A DNA stretch of 64,000 nucleotides from Stutzerimonas stutzeri. Its GTDB lineage: Bacteria > Pseudomonadota > Gammaproteobacteria > Pseudomonadales > Pseudomonadaceae. Position numbers and translations under genes: made by a program. This document shows, in pieces, positions 59,982 through 64,000 of this stretch. How positions within the stretch are numbered: position 1 is the stretch's first letter; the number at the start of each line of letters is the position of its first letter. Below the pieces are notes generated by a model, which did no database searches, was not told the origin of the DNA, and worked only from the letters and a program-made list of their open reading frames with translations. Location: contig NC_015740.1 of assembly GCF_000219605.1 (NCBI RefSeq), forward strand, positions 682,001-746,000, read 5' to 3'.

Positions 59982-62102
59982 GTGGCCCGTACTACCCCTA
60001 TCAACCGCTACCGTAACATCGGTATCTGTGCCCACGTCGACGCGGGCAAGACTACCACCACGGAGCGGATTCTGTTTTACACCGGCCTCAGCCACAAGAT
60101 GGGTGAAGTGCATGACGGTGCGGCGACCACCGACTGGATGGTGCAGGAGCAGGAGCGTGGTATCACCATCACCTCCGCTGCTGTCACGACCTTTTGGCAG
60201 GGTTCGCGCGGTCAGTACGACAACTATCGTGTAAACGTCATCGATACCCCCGGTCACGTTGACTTCACCATCGAAGTAGAGCGCTCCCTGCGCGTTCTCG
60301 ACGGTGCTGTCGTTGTGTTCTGTGGTACCTCCGGCGTTGAGCCGCAGTCCGAAACCGTATGGCGTCAGGCCAACAAGTACGGCGTGCCGCGTATCGTTTA
60401 CGTCAACAAGATGGACCGTCAGGGTGCCAACTTCCTGCGCGTCGTCGGTCAGATCAAGCAGCGCCTGGGTCACACCCCGGTTCCTGTTCAGCTGGCCATT
60501 GGTTCCGAAGAGAACTTCGCCGGTCAGATCGATCTGATCAAGATGAAGGCCATCTACTGGAACGATGACGACAAGGGAACCACCTACCGCGAGGAAGAGA
60601 TTCCGGCGGAGCTGATGGATCTGGCCGAAGAATATCGCTCGAGCATGATCGAGGCTGCGGCCGAGGCCAACGAAGAGCTGATGAACAAGTATCTCGAAGG
60701 TGGTGAGCTGACCATCGAAGAGATCAAGGCTGGTCTGCGTCAGCGCACCATCGCCTGTGAAATCGTTCCGGCCGTTTGTGGTTCGTCCTTCAAGAACAAG
60801 GGCGTGCCCCTGGTTCTCGATGCTGTCATCGACTATCTGCCTGCGCCGACCGAGATTCCCCCGATTCAGGGCGTCAATCCGGATAACGAAGAGCAGATCG
60901 ACGAGCGTCATGCAAGTGATGACGAGCCGTTCTCCGCTCTGGCGTTCAAGATCGCTACCGACCCGTTCGTGGGTACCCTGACCTTTACTCGTGTTTATTC
61001 CGGTGTGCTGTCTTCCGGTGACTCGGTAATCAACTCGGTCAAGGGCAAGAAGGAGCGCGTGGGTCGGATGGTGCAGATGCACGCCAACCAGCGTGACGAG
61101 ATCAAGGAGTGCCGTGCCGGCGACATCGCCGCGCTGATCGGCATGAAGGACGTCACCACGGGTGACACCCTCTGCTCGATCGAGAAGCCGATCATCCTCG
61201 AGCGTATGGACTTCCCGGAGCCGGTTATCTCGGTAGCTGTCGAGCCGAAGACCAAGGCAGACCAGGAAAAGATGGGTATCGCGCTGGGCAAACTGGCTCA
61301 GGAAGACCCGTCGTTCCGTGTCCAGACCGACGAAGAGACTGGTCAGACCATCATTTCCGGTATGGGTGAGCTGCACCTCGACATTCTCGTCGACCGTATG
61401 CGTCGCGAGTTCAACGTTGAGGCGAACATCGGTAAGCCGCAGGTTTCCTACCGTGAAACCATCACCAAGGACAATGTCGAGATCGAAGGCAAGTTCGTTC
61501 GTCAGTCCGGTGGTCGTGGTCAGTTCGGTCATTGCTGGATCCGTTTCTCGACCCCGGACGTGGACGAGAAGGGCAACATCACCGAAGGCCTGGTGTTCAC
61601 CAACGAAGTTGTGGGTGGTGTGGTTCCGAAGGAATACATCCCGGCAATCCAGAAGGGCATCGAAGAGCAGATGAAGAACGGCGTTGTCGCCGGCTATCCG
61701 CTGATCGGCCTGAAGGCGACCGTGTTCGATGGCTCCTACCACGACGTCGACTCCAACGAGATGGCGTTCAAGGTTGCAGCTTCGATGGCGACCAAGCAGC
61801 TGGCCCAGAAGGGCGGCGGCAAGGTGCTCGAGCCGATCATGAAGGTCGAAGTGGTGACCCCTGAGGACTACATGGGTGACGTGATGGGTGACCTGAACCG
61901 TCGTCGTGGTCTGATCCAGGGTATGGAAGACTCGGTCTCCGGCAAGATTATCCGTGCTGAGGTTCCGCTCGGAGAGATGTTCGGTTACGCAACCGACGTT
62001 CGTTCCATGTCTCAGGGTCGCGCGAGCTACTCCATGGAATTCTCCAAATACGCTGAGGCTCCGGCGAATATCGTCGAGACGCTCGTCAAAAAACAAGGTT
62101 GA
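59982..62102 (+). CDS. fusA: elongation factor G
   Basis: Translocation GTPase, 706 residues starting at GTG with AGGA upstream. G motifs [17 protein letters not shown] and NKMDR; domains II-V follow. Pseudomonads often carry a second EF-G paralogue elsewhere; this is the str-operon copy. Confidence 0.97.
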   Translation: MARTTPINRYRNIGICAHVDAGKTTTTERILFYTGLSHKMGEVHDGAATTDWMVQEQERGITITSAAVTTFWQGSRGQYDNYRVNVIDTPGHVDFTIEVERSLRVLDGAVVVFCGTSGVEPQSETVWRQANKYGVPRIVYVNKMDRQGANFLRVVGQIKQRLGHTPVPVQLAIGSEENFAGQIDLIKMKAIYWNDDDKGTTYREEEIPAELMDLAEEYRSSMIEAAAEANEELMNKYLEGGELTIEEIKAGLRQRTIACEIVPAVCGSSFKNKGVPLVLDAVIDYLPAPTEIPPIQGVNPDNEEQIDERHASDDEPFSALAFKIATDPFVGTLTFTRVYSGVLSSGDSVINSVKGKKERVGRMVQMHANQRDEIKECRAGDIAALIGMKDVTTGDTLCSIEKPIILERMDFPEPVISVAVEPKTKADQEKMGIALGKLAQEDPSFRVQTDEETGQTIISGMGELHLDILVDRMRREFNVEANIGKPQVSYRETITKDNVEIEGKFVRQSGGRGQFGHCWIRFSTPDVDEKGNITEGLVFTNEVVGGVVPKEYIPAIQKGIEEQMKNGVVAGYPLIGLKATVFDGSYHDVDSNEMAFKVAASMATKQLAQKGGGKVLEPIMKVEVVTPEDYMGDVMGDLNRRRGLIQGMEDSVSGKIIRAEVPLGEMFGYATDVRSMSQGRASYSMEFSKYAEAPANIVETLVKKQG

Positions 62103-62132
62103 TTCAGCCCTTTAAGTAAGAGGTTTACTGTC

Positions 62133-63326
62133 GTGGCTAAGGAAAAATTCGAACGTAACAAACCGCACGTCAACGTCGGCACCATTGGTCACGTCGACCA
62201 TGGCAAGACTACTCTGACTGCCGCTCTGACTCGCGTGTGCTCCGAGGTCTTCGGTTCCGCTCGTGTCGACTTCGACAAGATCGATAGCGCTCCGGAAGAG
62301 AAGGCTCGCGGCATCACCATCAACACCGCCCACGTAGAGTACGACTCCAACGTCCGTCACTACGCGCACGTTGACTGCCCGGGTCACGCTGACTACGTGA
62401 AGAACATGATCACCGGTGCTGCCCAGATGGACGGCGCGATCCTGGTCTGCTCGGCTGCTGACGGCCCCATGCCGCAGACTCGCGAGCACATCCTGCTGTC
62501 CCGTCAGGTTGGTGTTCCGTACATCGTCGTGTTCCTGAACAAGGCCGACATGGTTGATGACGCCGAGCTGCTCGAGCTGGTCGAGATGGAAGTTCGCGAC
62601 CTGCTGTCGACCTACGACTTCCCGGGTGATGACACTCCGATCATCATCGGCTCCGCGCTGATGGCGCTGAACGGCGAAGACGACAACGAGCTCGGCACCA
62701 CTGCGGTGAAGAAGCTGGTCGAGACCCTCGACAGCTACATCCCCGAGCCGGTTCGTGCCATCGACAAGCCGTTCCTGATGCCGATCGAAGACGTGTTCTC
62801 GATCTCCGGTCGCGGCACCGTGGTAACCGGTCGCGTGGAGCGCGGCATCGTCAAGGTTCAGGAAGAGATCGAGATCGTCGGTCTGCGTCCGACCACCAAG
62901 ACTACCTGCACCGGCGTTGAGATGTTCCGCAAGCTGCTCGATGAAGGTCGTGCTGGCGAGAACTGCGGTGTGCTGCTGCGTGGCACCAAGCGTGACGAAG
63001 TGGAGCGTGGTCAGGTTCTGGCCAAGCCGGGCACCATCAAGCCGCACACCAAGTTCGAAGCCGAAGTGTACGTGCTGTCCAAGGAAGAAGGTGGTCGTCA
63101 CACCCCGTTCTTCAAGGGCTACCGTCCGCAGTTCTACTTCCGTACCACTGACGTGACTGGTTCGTGCGAGCTGCCGGAAGGCGTCGAGATGGTAATGCCG
63201 GGCGACAACGTGAAGATGGTTGTCACCCTGATCAAGCCGATCGCCATGGAAGACGGCCTGCGCTTCGCGATTCGCGAAGGTGGTCGTACCGTTGGTGCCG
63301 GCGTGGTTGCCAAGATCGTCGAGTAA
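62133..63326 (+). CDS. tuf: elongation factor Tu (copy 2)
   Basis: 397 residues, protein identical to copy 1 at 45651 as far as I can read, but starting at GTG instead of ATG. It closes the str operon as in E. coli tufA. Near-identity of two copies 16 kb apart points to gene conversion. Confidence 0.97.
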
Positions 63327-63341
63327 TATTTGACGATGATG

Positions 63342-63367
63342 AAAAAGGCCCCTTCGGGGGCCTTTTT
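63342..63367 (+). terminator. str operon terminator
   Basis: A perfect 11-bp stem AAAAAGGCCCC/GGGGCCTTTTT with loop TTCG; the T-run is part of the stem. Strong. Confidence 0.95.
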
Positions 63368-63384
63368 CTATTGTTGATCATTTA

Positions 63385-63413
63385 TTGACACCCTATAGGT
63401 GCATCCGTACAAT
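63385..63413 (+). promoter_or_regulatory. S10 operon promoter
   Basis: TTGACA (63385-63390), 17-nt spacer, TACAAT (63408-63413), giving a leader of only about 55 nt before rpsJ. This is too short for an E. coli-like 170-nt S10 leader. Confidence 0.85.
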
Positions 63414-63476
63414 TGCGCCTCCTTTTACCGGGGGTATTGCGCCTGGTAGGGTGGCTACTTGGAGTCTGAGGTCAAA

Positions 63477-63788
63477 ATGCAAAACCAACAAATCCGTATT
63501 CGGTTGAAGGCTTTTGACCATCGCCTGATCGATCAATCAACCCAGGAAATCGTGGAAACCGCGAAACGTACTGGTGCTCAGGTGCGTGGTCCGATTCCGC
63601 TGCCAACCCGCAAAGAGCGGTTCACTGTGCTGGTTTCTCCGCACGTCAACAAAGACGCGCGCGATCAGTATGAAATTCGAACCCACAAGCGTGTGCTGGA
63701 CATCGTTCAGCCGACCGACAAAACCGTCGATGCGCTGATGAAGCTCGATCTTGCGGCTGGTGTGGAAGTGCAGATCAGCCTCGGCTAA
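63477..63788 (+). CDS. rpsJ: 30S ribosomal protein S10
   Basis: 103 residues, [19 protein letters not shown]. It is part of the 30S head and the NusE partner in antitermination. First gene of the S10 operon. The ATG at 63477 (MQNQQ) is preferred over an upstream in-frame start by family. Confidence 0.97.
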
Positions 63789-63863
63789 AACCTGAGAGTT
63801 TTAGTCGTGTAACGCTCTGAAATGGGCGGCCATAGCGGGTGAAAGCCCCGTACACTCAAGAGG
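63785..63863 (+). promoter_or_regulatory. rRNA-mimic leader in the rpsJ-rplC gap, candidate L4 autoregulatory site
   Basis: A 7-bp hairpin CTAAAAC/GTTTTAG (63785-63804) is followed by a three-way element closed by GTGTA/TACAC (63807-63811 with 63851-63855). It contains hairpin CGCTC/GGGCG with a GAAA tetraloop region (63813-63828) and hairpin GGG/CCC (63837-63848). Positions 63811-63853 match 23S rRNA 39792-39834 at 37 of 43 bases without gaps. That domain I region (H18-H20) is where L4 binds, and L4 (rplD) is normally the next gene after rplC. The AAGAGG box for rplC (63858-63863) starts 3 nt after the closing stem, so binding could block initiation. Mechanism is inferred; the match is seen directly. 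Confidence 0.8.
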
Positions 63864-63870
63864 TTTAAAA

Positions 63871-64000
63871 ATGACTATTGGTGTAGTCGGTCGTAAATGC
63901 GGCATGACCCGCGTTTTCACCGAGGATGGTGTCTCTATTCCGGTTACGGTCATCGAGATCGAGCCGAATCGCGTCACTCAGTTCAAGAATGAAGAGAGCG
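63871..64000 (+). CDS. rplC: 50S ribosomal protein L3, N-terminal part, cut by window edge
   Basis: 43 codons visible: [20 protein letters not shown] and on, the standard L3 N-terminus. L3 helps start 50S assembly and reaches the peptidyl-transferase centre. The gene continues past the window. Its ribosome binding site abuts the rRNA-mimic element. Confidence 0.95.
   Translation, partial: MTIGVVGRKCGMTRVFTEDGVSIPVTVIEIEPNRVTQFKNEES

Overview
The window is chromosomal DNA of a high-GC gammaproteobacterium, almost certainly a Pseudomonas of the stutzeri group (Stutzerimonas). The 16S rRNA has a stutzeri-like signature, and the gene order follows the Pseudomonas aeruginosa blocks I recall as PA0592-PA0609 and PA0649-PA0668, then an rrn operon, then the tuf/secE/nusG/rpoBC/str/S10 block. 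Nearly everything is core genome. I see no prophage, insertion sequence, integron or CRISPR array.

Layout. 1-5669, minus strand: rsmA (cut by the window edge), pdxA, surA, lptD. 5799-8255: amgK-murU (murein sugar recycling) and a TerB/DnaJ membrane protein, with a DUF3530 hydrolase on the opposite strand. 9367-19873: an AgtS/AgtR-like two-component system, a four-gene AgtABCD-like ABC importer, then gabD and gabT. Together these form one sensing, uptake and catabolism block for 4-aminobutyrate or 5-aminovalerate. 19976-25493: rpe, gph and a contiguous trpEGDC operon with a Trp-rich leader peptide. 25539-36891: vfr, an OsmC-like gene, a decayed speD relic, coq7, a HIT gene, an AAA ATPase, a DUF805 protein, hemJ, argC, erpA, anmK, an M23 peptidase and tyrS. 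36900-42690: an rrn operon with four tandem promoters (16S, tRNA-Ile, tRNA-Ala, 23S, 5S). 42759-45139: birA, coaX and a SPOR-like protein. 45281-46971: tRNA-Tyr, -Gly, -Thr, tuf1, tRNA-Trp. 47014-64000: secE, nusG, rplKAJL, rpoBC, rpsL, rpsG, fusA, tuf2, rpsJ and the start of rplC.

Two observations stand out. First, the rpsJ-rplC gap carries a 43-nt segment that matches the 23S rRNA of this same window at 37 of 43 positions without gaps. It corresponds to the domain I region where ribosomal protein L4 binds, and it ends just before the rplC ribosome binding site. I read it as an rRNA-mimic autoregulatory leader placed inside the S10 operon rather than ahead of it. Second, between the OsmC-like gene and coq7 lies a degraded, frameshifted and internally deleted remnant of speD (S-adenosylmethionine decarboxylase), exactly where P. 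aeruginosa keeps an intact copy. Regulatory RNA is dense in this window: a trp attenuator, an rpsL-leader terminator, a rplL-rpoB attenuator, an L10-type leader, and a strong hairpin between tRNA-Thr and tuf1.
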